From contig NZ_JAFMYU010000027.1 of the NCBI RefSeq assembly GCF_017353255.1, forward strand, positions 1 through 64,000: a stretch of 64,000 nt of DNA, given 5' to 3'. Below, one piece after another: positions 26,576 to 34,857 of this stretch (within the stretch, counting starts at the first letter, position 1; each line of letters starts with the position of its first letter). The stretch comes from Fibrella aquatilis (GTDB taxonomy: Bacteria; Bacteroidota; Bacteroidia; Cytophagales; Spirosomataceae). The position numbers and the translations under genes were made by a program. The notes beneath the pieces were generated by a model, which worked only from the letters and a program-made list of their open reading frames with translations, was not told the DNA's origin and did no database searches.

Positions 26576-27793
26576 ATGAACCTCCCCGCCTTCATTGCCC
26601 GTCGGTATTTCTTTTCGCGGAAAAAACGCAGCTTCATCAGTTACCTGTCGCTGCTGTCTATGCTGGGTGTGGGCGTGGGCACGATGGCACTGGTGGTAGT
26701 GCTGTCGGTGTTCAATGGCATGGAAGAGTTGAACAGGCAGCTATTTAAGTCGGTCGATGCTGATCTGACGCTCACGCCTGTGCAGGGTAAACGGCAGGCC
26801 ATGGTACCTCAGCAGCTTGGCAGGTTGCGCGGGTTGGCCGGTATTCAGGTAATTACGACCGTAGCAACAGACAATGCCCTGGCTCGCTATGCCGACGGCC
26901 AAACCGTGGTGCGGGTAAAAGGTGTAGACAGCACCTTCCTGCAACAGCACCGCCTCGATACCGCTATGGTAGAGGGTCGGCAGGTATTGCAACAGAACGG
27001 CATTAACTACGCGCTCGTGGCCGACGGCATCCGTAACAGCCTGAGCATGAGTCCGGAAGACCCGCTGATTCCGCTCGAACTGTTGTTTCCTGAACGAAAC
27101 CGCCGCCTTTCTTCGCTCACACCCGGTGCCTTCCGGCAGCAGCAGGTAGCCGTGTCGGGCGTGTTTTTCGTATCTGCGCCCAACTATAGTGATCTGGTTA
27201 TCGTACCGTTTGAGTTAGCGCGCGAGCTACTGGGCTACGGCCCAGACGACTACGCCAGCCTGGAAGTGAAATTAAAACCTGGTGCCGACGAAGCTGCTGT
27301 ACAGAAGGCTCTGCAACAAATGGCCGGTGCCAGTTGGCTGGTGCAAACCCGCGACGAAATCAATCGGGGGTTGTTTCGCGCCATCCGAGTAGAGAAGCTA
27401 TTTGTGACCCTCACGCTGGCATTCATTATCCTGGTGGCCAGTATCAATATTTTCTATTCGCTGTCTATGCTGGTGCTGGAAAAAAAGGCCGATATCGGAG
27501 TGATGTTTGCCATGGGTGCTACGCCCTCGTTCATCAGACGTATTTTCTTGGCCGAAGGCATGATCATTGCTTTCACCGGTGCCGGTGTTGGCTTGCTGCT
27601 GGGGCTGTTGGTATGCTACCTTCAGCAACGCTATGGACTAATTGAATTAGGTACAACCGCTGGTTTGGTCAATGCGTACCCCGTCTCTGTGCGACCCAAT
27701 GATGTCATTATTACTGGAGGCATAGTTATTGTGGTGACGGTTTTGACCTCCTGGTTTCCTGCTCAACGGGCGGCCCGAAAAAGTTTTGATTAA
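26576..27793 (+). CDS. ABC transporter permease, LolC/LolE-like
   Basis: 405 residues from ATG 26576 (MNLPAFIARRYFFSRKKRSF); earlier codons are hairpin-encoded. One N-terminal helix (about residues 20-45), a large periplasmic MacB-PCD-type domain (about 50-270), then three C-terminal helices (FVTLTLAFIILVASINIFYS, GMIIAFTGAGVGLLLGLLV, ITGGIVIVVTVLTSWFPAQR). The order matches LolC/E and FtsX-like permeases, which extract lipoproteins from the inner membrane. The ATPase is not adjacent. Confidence 0.88.
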   Translation: MNLPAFIARRYFFSRKKRSFISYLSLLSMLGVGVGTMALVVVLSVFNGMEELNRQLFKSVDADLTLTPVQGKRQAMVPQQLGRLRGLAGIQVITTVATDNALARYADGQTVVRVKGVDSTFLQQHRLDTAMVEGRQVLQQNGINYALVADGIRNSLSMSPEDPLIPLELLFPERNRRLSSLTPGAFRQQQVAVSGVFFVSAPNYSDLVIVPFELARELLGYGPDDYASLEVKLKPGADEAAVQKALQQMAGASWLVQTRDEINRGLFRAIRVEKLFVTLTLAFIILVASINIFYSLSMLVLEKKADIGVMFAMGATPSFIRRIFLAEGMIIAFTGAGVGLLLGLLVCYLQQRYGLIELGTTAGLVNAYPVSVRPNDVIITGGIVIVVTVLTSWFPAQRAARKSFD

Positions 27794-27797
27794 AATC

Positions 27798-27833
27798 GAC
27801 AATGGCCTGTTACTTAGCAAAAAGGCCATCGTC
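27798..27833 (+). terminator. Weak hairpin after the LolC/E-like gene
   Basis: GACAATGGCC pairs with GGCCATCGTC (9/10) around a 16-nt loop, directly after the stop; no T-run follows. The rest of 27834-28001 is AT-richer and shows no gene. Confidence 0.4.
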
Positions 27834-28001
27834 TTAGTAAACAGAGGGGTTTAGTCTTAGATAAAATACTTAATTTGGCCGTTCAATCAGTTTAAGTATA
27901 ACCGACCACGTAGTGTGGAAAGTTTTCCCCACAAAAGTTGCAAAGTCAACAACGTCTATAGATCTTTGTCATTACCTAATAACACCTACTGAGAATTACG
28001 T

Positions 28002-28205
28002 ATGAATCTTGATCAATTCGTTCTGCTGTCATCGCTCATGGGCGATGAATTGTATAAAAACCCGTCGAAACACACGGCAGGTTGTGTGCCGGTGACTAAT
28101 GAAAAATTGTTTCAGTTGCTAGCCAATAAGCCCATTGGTGCGTACATGACCAGCGGGTTGCCCAATTTCTGGGCGCATAAGAAAGTAGTGCCTCGTTTTA
28201 TCTAA
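28002..28205 (+). CDS. Small hypothetical protein (67 aa)
   Basis: 67 residues, start MNLDQFVLLSSLMGDELYKN. No signal peptide, one Cys, balanced composition, no recognised domain. A separate cistron is supported by about 200 nt of free upstream sequence (with an imperfect TAGATCTTTG promoter-like string about 40 nt before the start) and by the strong terminator downstream. Could still be spurious. Confidence 0.5.
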   Translation: MNLDQFVLLSSLMGDELYKNPSKHTAGCVPVTNEKLFQLLANKPIGAYMTSGLPNFWAHKKVVPRFI

Positions 28206-28316
28206 TGGATTCCGCTGCCTCCGTAACTGAATAGTAGCCTGCCACCACGTAGCTTGCCAACCTGAAACGTATAAAGAAACAACTAGCTTACCTGACCTAC
28301 CGTAGATTGATACGCG

Positions 28317-28346
28317 AAAACCCTGCCTCGTTGGCAGGGTTTTTTG
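28317..28346. terminator. Bidirectional terminator
   Basis: AAAACCCTGCC ... GGCAGGGTTTTTT: an 8-bp GC-rich stem with an A-run before and a T-run after, between the small ORF and the convergent ComEA-like gene. Confidence 0.88.
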
Positions 28347-28362
28347 TTTTCAGAGTTGTGAA

Positions 28363-29394
28363 CTAAAAAGATAAATAAGGGGCCAACTTGTCAAGCGTGC
28401 GGGCATCCAGCACACGCACAGCTTTTAACGACTCCATTGTAGCATAGGCCCCATGCTGATTGCGGTAGTTGACAATCACTTCGGCCTGCCGCCGCGACAA
28501 AAAAGGAAACCGGTCAAGATCAGCCGCCGATGCCGTATTGATCGGCGTTTTGCGCACCGGTGATCTAATCTGTCCGTACAGTGTTAACTGGGCCAGATTG
28601 ATTGAATCCATACCATAAATGTCTTTGTATTGCTCAGCCGATAGAAACCCCCCCAGCCCATCGCGGTGGTTAATGATGCGGCTGGCCATTTTCGAGCCAA
28701 TCCCTTTTAAGGCAATGAGTTGCGTAGTATCAGCCGTGTTAATATCGAAGGGTTGCAGGGTTGGCTTTACATATCGTTCGGGAGTCGAAGCAGGCGGGTT
28801 GGGAAGGGGAGACGACGATGCGACATTTGCCTGTTTAGTAGAGGAGGGTTGCGTGTAATTACTGGCAGCAGGCTTTGTCGCGCCCGCTAGTTGGATGTAT
28901 GGTTCGAGTTGTTCATAGGCTTCGGGCGGGAAATCGTAGATGCGAAGCAGGTCTTCTTTCTTCCGAAACTGCCCGCCCTTGCTCCGGTACTTATCAATCC
29001 GTTCGGCCAGCCAGCGGGGCAAACCCAACTGCTGCCAGCCTGCCACGCTCACCGTGTTGGGGTCGAACGGAAAGGGTTTGGCTTCGTGATACTGTTCGGA
29101 CAAATGCGCCTCACCCGGCCCCCGCCCACTACCCCCGCCGGGTCTGCTCCGGTCATTGCCGAACCGCTGCTGCTCATCTCGTTCGCCGTCTACCTTCATC
29201 AAGGCTACCAAGCTATCGAGCTTACGTTGGTCGGCGGGGGTAGTTTGGCCCACCACCTCGGGCCGGAGCCAGCGGTACAGCCAGGGCGATACCAGGAAGA
29301 GAAGGGTAAGAAAAATGAGGAGAATAACGCCCTTGGCTTCGTTGTGCCCAATAGCGAAAAAGTCGATCACGTACGCGCGTAGTCGTTTCAGCAC
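28363..29394 (-). CDS. ComEA-like helix-hairpin-helix protein with membrane anchor
   Basis: 343 residues. One N-terminal helix (about residues 20-42) anchors the protein; a low-complexity Gly/Arg linker (SRPGGGSGRGPGEA) follows. Then come three HhH units: LPRWLAERIDKYRSKGGQFR (about 125), FDINTADTTQLIALKGIGSK (about 215) and INTASAADLDRFPFLSRRQA (about 285). These HhH pairs bind DNA backbone, as in the competence protein ComEA; many Bacteroidota carry such anchored multi-HhH proteins without a proven role. Divergent from glyS. Confidence 0.85.
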   Translation of the reverse strand: MLKRLRAYVIDFFAIGHNEAKGVILLIFLTLLFLVSPWLYRWLRPEVVGQTTPADQRKLDSLVALMKVDGERDEQQRFGNDRSRPGGGSGRGPGEAHLSEQYHEAKPFPFDPNTVSVAGWQQLGLPRWLAERIDKYRSKGGQFRKKEDLLRIYDFPPEAYEQLEPYIQLAGATKPAASNYTQPSSTKQANVASSSPLPNPPASTPERYVKPTLQPFDINTADTTQLIALKGIGSKMASRIINHRDGLGGFLSAEQYKDIYGMDSINLAQLTLYGQIRSPVRKTPINTASAADLDRFPFLSRRQAEVIVNYRNQHGAYATMESLKAVRVLDARTLDKLAPYLSF

Positions 29395-29508
29395 GAAGTA
29401 GTTATGGTTTAGGTACGGTGGTGCCGCAAGCTAAGCCGTACCGTTCTCATAATCAATGTAAATTCGCCTAATCTGCCCGATCCGCGTTCCGTAATGGGTG
29501 CAAAACCT

Positions 29509-29516
29509 ATCTTTGC
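29509..29516 (+). promoter_or_regulatory. Candidate -7 box of glyS (leaderless arrangement)
   Basis: TATCTTTG matches TAnnTTTG and ends 7 nt before the glyS ATG, so transcription would begin at or next to the start codon. The -33 partner is poor. Confidence 0.5.
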
Positions 29517-29523
29517 GGCCATT

Positions 29524-31023
29524 ATGACGAGCAACGATTCTGCCACACCGGCCACTACGCTTCAGGATATCATTGCCCATGCCAAAGAGTATGGGTTTGT
29601 GTTTCCTTCTTCCGAAATATATGACGGGCTTCAGGCCGTGTATGACTACGGTCAGAACGGCGTGGAACTGAAAAACAACCTTAAATCGGTATGGTGGAAG
29701 GCCATGACCCAACTCCACGACGAGGTGGTGGGCATCGACGCATCTATCTTCATGCACCCGCTCACCTGGAAAGCCTCCGGCCACGTCGACTCGTTCAACG
29801 ACCCGATGATTGACAACCGCGACTCGAAAAAGCGGTACCGGGCCGACCAACTGCTGGAAGCCAAAGCCGAAGAATATGCCAACGCTGGCGATGAGGCCCG
29901 GTCGCAGGCGCTGCTGACGGAGATGGGTCGTTTGCTGGGCGCCGAAGACCTGGAGGGCGTGCGCAACCTGATTATTTCCGAGGGTATCAAAGACCCTATT
30001 TCGGGCAATATGAACTGGACGGAGGTGCGGCAATTTAACCTCATGTTCTCTACACAGGTGGGGTCACTGGCCGAAGATGCCAGCACGATCTATCTGCGTC
30101 CAGAGACCGCACAGGGTATTTTCGTTAATTTTTTGAACGTGCAGAAAACGGGCCGGATGCGGGTGCCGTTTGGCATTGCCCAGATTGGTAAGGCCTTCCG
30201 CAACGAGATTGTGGCGCGGCAGTTCACGTTCCGTATGCGCGAATTCGAGCAGATGGAGATGCAGTACTTTGTGCGCCCCGGCACCGAAATGGCCTGGTAT
30301 AACACCTGGAAAGCCAGCCGCATGGCGTTTCATCAGGCCATTGGTCTCCCCACTGAGCGCCTGAAATTCCACGACCACGAGAAGCTGGCCCACTACGCTA
30401 ACGCCGCCGTTGACATTGAATACAAGTTTCCGTTTGGTTTCCGTGAAATGGAGGGTATCCACTCCCGCACCGACTTTGACCTGAAGGCGCACCAGGAGTT
30501 GAGCAAAAAGAAGCAGCAGTATTTCGATAACGACGTAGACCCCGCCACAGGCAAACCCTACGGCAACTACATTCCGTATGTGGTAGAGACCTCAGTGGGC
30601 GCCGACCGGCTCTTTCTGGCCACGCTTTGCAATGCGTTCACGAAGGAAACGGTAGGGGAGGGTGATGCGCAGAAGGAGCGTACGTACCTGAAATTACACC
30701 CGGCGTTGGCCCCCATCAAGGCGGCTATTTTCCCGCTGGTGCGTAAAGACGGCCTGCCCGAAAAAGCCGAGCAGATCATGAAGTCGCTCCGGTCCGAATT
30801 TCGGGTAATTACCGAAGAGCGCGACGCCATTGGCAAACGCTACACCCGGCAGGACCTGATTGGTACACCGTTCTGCATTGCCGTAGATTACCAGACGCTG
30901 GAAGACGACACCGTTACGATCCGCTACCGCGACACCACCGAACAAATCCGCGTACCCATCGCCGAACTCAAAGCCCGCATCGGCCACGAGGTATCGATGG
31001 AGCGAATTTTGGAGAAGCTATAG
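29524..31023 (+). CDS. glyS: Glycine-tRNA ligase (single-chain class II)
   Basis: 499 residues from ATG 29524 (MTSNDSATPATTLQDI); ten codons upstream are open, but the promoter box lies there. Class II motifs: SSEIYDGLQAVYDYGQNGVE (N-terminal recognition), RPETAQGIFVNF, motif 2 GIAQIGKAFRNEI followed by FRMREFEQMEMQYF, motif 3 around VGADRLFLATL, then a C-terminal anticodon-binding domain. This is the alpha2, eukaryote-like form rather than the alpha2-beta2 form. It charges tRNA-Gly in the cytoplasm. Hairpin H8 begins 9 nt after the stop. Confidence 0.95.
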   Translation: MTSNDSATPATTLQDIIAHAKEYGFVFPSSEIYDGLQAVYDYGQNGVELKNNLKSVWWKAMTQLHDEVVGIDASIFMHPLTWKASGHVDSFNDPMIDNRDSKKRYRADQLLEAKAEEYANAGDEARSQALLTEMGRLLGAEDLEGVRNLIISEGIKDPISGNMNWTEVRQFNLMFSTQVGSLAEDASTIYLRPETAQGIFVNFLNVQKTGRMRVPFGIAQIGKAFRNEIVARQFTFRMREFEQMEMQYFVRPGTEMAWYNTWKASRMAFHQAIGLPTERLKFHDHEKLAHYANAAVDIEYKFPFGFREMEGIHSRTDFDLKAHQELSKKKQQYFDNDVDPATGKPYGNYIPYVVETSVGADRLFLATLCNAFTKETVGEGDAQKERTYLKLHPALAPIKAAIFPLVRKDGLPEKAEQIMKSLRSEFRVITEERDAIGKRYTRQDLIGTPFCIAVDYQTLEDDTVTIRYRDTTEQIRVPIAELKARIGHEVSMERILEKL

Positions 31024-31032
31024 GAGTAGTCC

Positions 31033-31116
31033 AAAGTCTAATGTCCAACGTTTAAGGTTGGCTGACGCAAGCGAACTCTCGCGTCAGCCAACCTTAAACG
31101 TTGGACATTAGACTTT
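31033..31116. repeat. Long hairpin H8 (36-bp perfect stem, 12-nt loop)
   Basis: Arms 31033-31068 and 31081-31116 are exact complements. Heptads AAGTCTA, ATGTCCA, ACGTTTA, AGGTTGG (period 7), then GCTGACGC at the loop. Located between glyS and the thioesterase gene on the same strand. Confidence 0.97.
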
Positions 31117-31132
31117 AAACCTAGAAAAGAAC

Positions 31133-31648
31133 ATGTTTCAACTCGACCCTACGCGGACGTACCCGGCGGAGACGGAATCGCGGACGATTATCCGGTTTCA
31201 GGACTGCGACCCGCTGCAACACCTCAACAACGCCAAGTATTTCGATTATTATTTCAACGCCCGCGAAGATCAGGTGGCCAAGCTCTATGGCTTTGCCCCG
31301 GCGCAATTGTTCCGCGAACTGAAAACCAGCTGGGTGGTGTATCAGCATCAGATCGCCTACGTGCGCCCCGCCCTGGTGAGCGAGTGGGTGCGGATCATGT
31401 CGCGGCTGGTGTATTTCAGCGAAGACACCACCATCACCGAGTATTACATGACCGACGACCGCAAAGAGCAGCTAAAAAATGTGCTCTGGGTCACGTCGAA
31501 ATACATTAGCGTGGAAACGGGTAAGCGTATTCAGCACCACCCCGCCGTGATGGACCTGCTGGGGGCTATCAAACTCCCCGGCGAAGACCTCCACAATATT
31601 CCCTTCAACGACCGTATCCGGGAGATCAAGCATAGCCTGGTGAAGTGA
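31133..31648 (+). CDS. Acyl-CoA thioesterase (4HBT hot-dog fold)
   Basis: 171 residues. RFQDCDPLQHLNNAKYFDYY carries the 4HBT-type Asp and the HxN element near residue 25, followed by a single hot-dog domain (VVYQHQIAYVRPALVSEWVR, TTITEYYMTDDRKEQLKNVL). It resembles YbgC/FadM-type thioesterases hydrolysing acyl-CoA. It stands alone after hairpin H8 and is convergent with msrA at a 6-nt gap. Confidence 0.85.
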   Translation: MFQLDPTRTYPAETESRTIIRFQDCDPLQHLNNAKYFDYYFNAREDQVAKLYGFAPAQLFRELKTSWVVYQHQIAYVRPALVSEWVRIMSRLVYFSEDTTITEYYMTDDRKEQLKNVLWVTSKYISVETGKRIQHHPAVMDLLGAIKLPGEDLHNIPFNDRIREIKHSLVK

Positions 31649-31654
31649 TACTGC

Positions 31655-32293
31655 TTACACGCCCGATTTCAGTTTGCCCGCCATGGCTTTGCGCATCTTG
31701 GCTACTTTGGGCATCGACACGCTCTGGATATACGGCTGCTCGGGGTGGAGTTTGCAGTAGTTCTGGTGGTAGCCCTCGGCGGGGTAGAAGACCGTAAACG
31801 GCACCACTTCCGTCACCACAGTACCATTGTAGTGCTTCGAGGCATTGACGGTTTTAATGGCGGCTTCGATGGCTGCTTTCTCGGCGGGGGTGCGGTAGAA
31901 AGCCACCGACCGGTAGTCGCGACCCTGGTCAGGTCCCTGCCGATTGAGCGTGGTGGGGTCGTGGGCAGCGAAAAAGCCAACCAGCAGGTCATCATACGAG
32001 ATCACTTTAGGGTCGTAATAGACCTGTACGGCTTCGGCATGGCCGGTTTCGTCGGTGCCCACTTCGCGGTAGGTAGGGTTTTTGGTGTGCCCGCCCGCAT
32101 AGCCCGAAATAACCTCCCGAACGCCCTTCAGCTGATCGAAGGCTTCTTCCTGTGCCCAGAAACAACCACCCGCAAAGGTCGCTACAGCCTCGCCTGGTTT
32201 GGGTGTGGGTAACTTGGCCGGGGCCATATCCTGCGCCGAGGCATAACCGGCCAGCAAGGATAAACTCAAGGCAATGAACTGACTTAGTTTCAT
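31655..32293 (-). CDS. msrA: Peptide methionine sulfoxide reductase MsrA, exported form
   Basis: 212 residues. A signal peptide (MKLSQFIALSLSLLAGYASA) precedes the MsrA domain with the catalytic GGCFWAQEEAFDQLKGV, and EVISGYAGGHTKNPTYREV follows. The C-terminal part (HQNYCKLHPEQPY) may supply a resolving Cys. It reduces Met-S-sulfoxide in proteins; the signal places it outside the cytoplasm. It ends a four-gene minus-strand run (cytochrome b, sulfite-oxidase-fold enzyme, DUF1223, msrA). Confidence 0.93.
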   Translation of the reverse strand: MKLSQFIALSLSLLAGYASAQDMAPAKLPTPKPGEAVATFAGGCFWAQEEAFDQLKGVREVISGYAGGHTKNPTYREVGTDETGHAEAVQVYYDPKVISYDDLLVGFFAAHDPTTLNRQGPDQGRDYRSVAFYRTPAEKAAIEAAIKTVNASKHYNGTVVTEVVPFTVFYPAEGYHQNYCKLHPEQPYIQSVSMPKVAKMRKAMAGKLKSGV

Positions 32294-32348
32294 GGTGACT
32301 GTATGTGATGATTGCTTTAATGGTTAACAAATTCTGCCCCTACTCCAT

Positions 32349-33086
32349 TCATTTTTCTAGCGCTACCCTACCGGCCCCCAGCGTGGTTAAGGTGTTGGCC
32401 TGTTGCACGTAGGCAATCACGGCCCCGTTGGTGGGGTCGAAATCGGCGGGGGCGGTGAGGGTTGTCTGGCCGGTTTCCGAGGTGGGTACCGTGGCAAAGG
32501 CCCGCACTACGTTGTTATGCGTAAGGGTGTGGCCCGCGTTTTCGCCCCGACTCACCACCGTAGTTGTGGTCTGACTAACCAGCGCCACATTGAGCACCGT
32601 GCCCGCCAACCTACCCGCTAACTTGTAGTTGACAGTGATTGTCTTCCCCTGCTGATTGGCCGTAAGCTGAACTGCTACGGGCGGCGTCTCACGTAGCGCG
32701 TCGGCTAGCAGCGACGTCATTTGGGCGCGATTCGAGCCAACAAATTCACGCTTACCGTTCAGGACGGCCTGAGGTGTGTAGATACTTCCAAGCTTAAACT
32801 GTCGGGCATACTGTTGTTGACGGGCGGTGTATTTGGCATCGCTGTATGGGTCGCGCCACCCCAGCCGATCCCAATAATCGACATGGAAGGAGAGGGCATA
32901 CAAGGACTGTCCACTGGCTACTGCCTGCCTGCTCACTTCGGTCAGCAACCGGTCGGCGGGGGGGCAGCTAGAGCAGCCCTGCGAGGTAAACAACTCTACT
33001 ACCGCCACAGGTTTAGACGGTTCGGGCCGGTGCGCCTGCACGGCAAAAAGGCCTGCCAGCGCCAGCATGATTAAGGTACGGTTCAT
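32349..33086 (-). CDS. Secreted DUF1223 protein with thioredoxin-like CxxC
   Basis: 245 residues, signal peptide (MNRTLIMLALAGLFAVQAH). Near residue 35: VVELFTSQGCSSCPPADRLL, in which the CSSC pair is thioredoxin-like; then LSFHVDYWDRLGWRDPYSD and YTPQAVLNGKREFVGSN, the DUF1223 core. The biochemical role of the family is not settled; the fold suggests an extracytoplasmic redox function, fitting its place between a sulfite-oxidase-fold enzyme (11 nt upstream) and exported MsrA (55 nt downstream). Confidence 0.88.
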   Translation of the reverse strand: MNRTLIMLALAGLFAVQAHRPEPSKPVAVVELFTSQGCSSCPPADRLLTEVSRQAVASGQSLYALSFHVDYWDRLGWRDPYSDAKYTARQQQYARQFKLGSIYTPQAVLNGKREFVGSNRAQMTSLLADALRETPPVAVQLTANQQGKTITVNYKLAGRLAGTVLNVALVSQTTTTVVSRGENAGHTLTHNNVVRAFATVPTSETGQTTLTAPADFDPTNGAVIAYVQQANTLTTLGAGRVALEK

Positions 33087-33097
33087 TTGGTTTGTTG

Positions 33098-33904
33098 TTA
33101 AAGCCCTAAGTAATAATCGTAACCGCGTTCGGCCCAGTAATCGCGGGGGCGCTCGTCGGCGAATGTGATCGAGCCGATGCGCTTGAGGTTTTTTACGCCG
33201 TATTTCACCGGAATCAGCAGCCGTAGCGGGGCACCGTGGGGGGCGGTGATGGCCTCACCGTTCATCTCGTAGGCCAGCAGCGTCTGGGGGTGCAGCGCAC
33301 TCGCCACGTCGAGGCCCACGTAGTAGCCTTTGTCGGGCGTTTCCATGCCCAGATGTTTATAGAAATCGGCTTCGTCGGTGGGTTTTTGGCCTGTGCGGGT
33401 GCCCAGGTCGTATTTCGCCACCAGGTCGGCCAGCCGGGCACCGGCCCAGTGCTGCACCTGACTCCAGCCTTCCACGCACTTGAAATCGAACACCAGATCA
33501 TACTTCGGCAAGGCCTTGATGTCGGCCATCGTGAGCGTCAGCGACTTGCCCGGCTGGTTGATCTGGAGTTGCCAGGTGGCTGGGTCAACCGCCCCGCGCA
33601 GCCCTTCCATACCATTGATGCCCACCTGTTTGGTGGCTTTCGACACCGCGAAGGTGGGGGCCAGATGCTGATTTGAAAAAAAGACATTGGCCAGCCCTTC
33701 GTTGGCGTTTAGAATAGACCGCAGTGCCTTCGGAACGCCCTGTTCGATGGGTTTGGCCGTCAGCGCTTTCCAGATACCAACGGGCAGCAGGCTGGCTAGC
33801 CCAAACCAGGCAAAGGCTTTCAGCGTGCGGCGGCGAATCTGCTGTTCGGTAGTCAGGGCCTCGCGTTCGGGCATGTGGGGTGTTTGTTCGGTATCCATTT
33901 GCAT
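33098..33904 (-). CDS. Molybdopterin-dependent oxidoreductase (sulfite-oxidase/MsrP fold)
   Basis: 268 residues. The N-terminal RRRTLKAFAWFGLASLLPVG is a Tat-like signal or anchor. The Mo-cofactor domain shows VFDFKCVEGWS (Cys ligand to Mo), LDVASALHPQTLLAYEMNGE and TAPHGAPLRLLIPVKYGVKN. The size and single domain match YedY/MsrP catalytic subunits rather than full sulfite oxidases. Its ATG overlaps the stop of the cytochrome b gene (TGATG), so they are coupled, as in MsrP with its heme membrane partner. Reduction of protein Met-sulfoxide in the periplasm is a reasonable inference; other oxo-transfer substrates are possible. Confidence 0.85.
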   Translation of the reverse strand: MQMDTEQTPHMPEREALTTEQQIRRRTLKAFAWFGLASLLPVGIWKALTAKPIEQGVPKALRSILNANEGLANVFFSNQHLAPTFAVSKATKQVGINGMEGLRGAVDPATWQLQINQPGKSLTLTMADIKALPKYDLVFDFKCVEGWSQVQHWAGARLADLVAKYDLGTRTGQKPTDEADFYKHLGMETPDKGYYVGLDVASALHPQTLLAYEMNGEAITAPHGAPLRLLIPVKYGVKNLKRIGSITFADERPRDYWAERGYDYYLGL

Positions 33905-34566
33905 CAGGCTTTTTCGTCGACTACATCAAATCCGGCCACCATGCTTCTGAAATTGTTCCAGCCCGCCTTCACCACCTGCGCAATGTGGATGATGAAAAAC
34001 AGCACATAGCCAATAGTAAGGGCAAAGTGAATGAGCCGGGCCATTTCGTAGCCCCCCAGCAGCGTGGTGAGCCACCAGAGCTGGGTGGGTTTGTAGATAG
34101 CCAGACCCGTCAGCAACGACCCCAGGCCCATGACAATAATGCTGGAATAGGCAATGCGCTGGGCGGCGTTGTATTTCTCTACTGGCAGCGGTGCCTTGCG
34201 GATACCCAGGTCGTGGAGGATTACCTGCCAGGCTTCGCGGAACGAATTACGTTTGGGCAGCAGGTAACGCCACTCGCCCGAAATAAACGTGTAGGCTACG
34301 TACAGGATGCCGTTGAGGGTGAAGAGCCACATAAACGCAAAGTGCCACGACATGCCCTGCGCCAGCCGGAAGGGCACGCCCAGGGCCTTGTAGAAGCCGT
34401 CGGGGAAAAACGACAGCAGCGTGTAGCCGCCCACGGTGATCTTGTAGGGGTCGTAGGCCCAGTAGATAAGCAGGCCGCTCCAGATCATGAGCGACAGCAC
34501 GGGAAAGTTGATCCAGTGAAACCAGCGGATTGCCAGGGGGTGCTTATTGTCAACAATACGTTTCAT
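33904..34566 (-). CDS. Cytochrome b561-type membrane protein
   Basis: 220 residues with four to five helices. His residues lie on the helices: HPLAIRWFHWINFPVLSLMI, FRLAQGMSWHFAFMWLFTL, MARLIHFALTIGYVLFFIIH. These are typical of di-heme b561/FdnI-type quinol oxidases. It probably passes electrons from the quinone pool to the Mo enzyme encoded by the overlapping downstream gene. First gene of the four-gene run; it is not an MsrQ orthologue by its sequence pattern, so the assignment is functional analogy. Confidence 0.85.
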   Translation of the reverse strand: MKRIVDNKHPLAIRWFHWINFPVLSLMIWSGLLIYWAYDPYKITVGGYTLLSFFPDGFYKALGVPFRLAQGMSWHFAFMWLFTLNGILYVAYTFISGEWRYLLPKRNSFREAWQVILHDLGIRKAPLPVEKYNAAQRIAYSSIIVMGLGSLLTGLAIYKPTQLWWLTTLLGGYEMARLIHFALTIGYVLFFIIHIAQVVKAGWNNFRSMVAGFDVVDEKA

Positions 34567-34779
34567 GCGCTGTGCTGCTTTGTACTGTCAATATACGTGG
34601 TTGGCCTCCGGCAGGTTTGAGTGAGGCATTATTCGGTGGCAAGGTTGGGCCTGTTTAACCAGAAAATAATACGGCTTTGAGCCAACAATGTACGGGTGAA
34701 GGGGCGTTTACCTTTGGCTGTGAACGTGTAGCCTGAAGAACGAAACACCTCTGCTGCAACTGAATCGGCCCTGAATCTA

Positions 34780-34787
34780 TACCTTTG
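34780..34787 (+). promoter_or_regulatory. Candidate -7 box for gnd
   Basis: TACCTTTG matches TAnnTTTG, 70 nt before the gnd start; a second copy (TACCTTTG) lies at 34709-34716. Neither has a clear TTTG at -33. Apart from these the 291-nt divergent gap 34567-34857 shows no gene or hairpin. Confidence 0.4.
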
Positions 34788-34857
34788 GCCTTCCTAAGCA
34801 CGTTCGCTGCCGTTAGCCACTTGGCCAGATCAGATCAATCAACCCGCATTTCCCTCA

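Noticed and set aside
29405-29450. GGTACGG ... CCGTACC inverted repeat in the ComEA-glyS divergent gap
   Set aside because: Only a 7-bp stem with a ~17-nt loop; too short to count with the hairpin family, and a weak operator candidate at best.
33880-34620. 246-codon plus-strand frame over the cytochrome b gene
   Set aside because: Antisense to a clear membrane protein with heme-ligand helices; the composition is that of a shadow frame.
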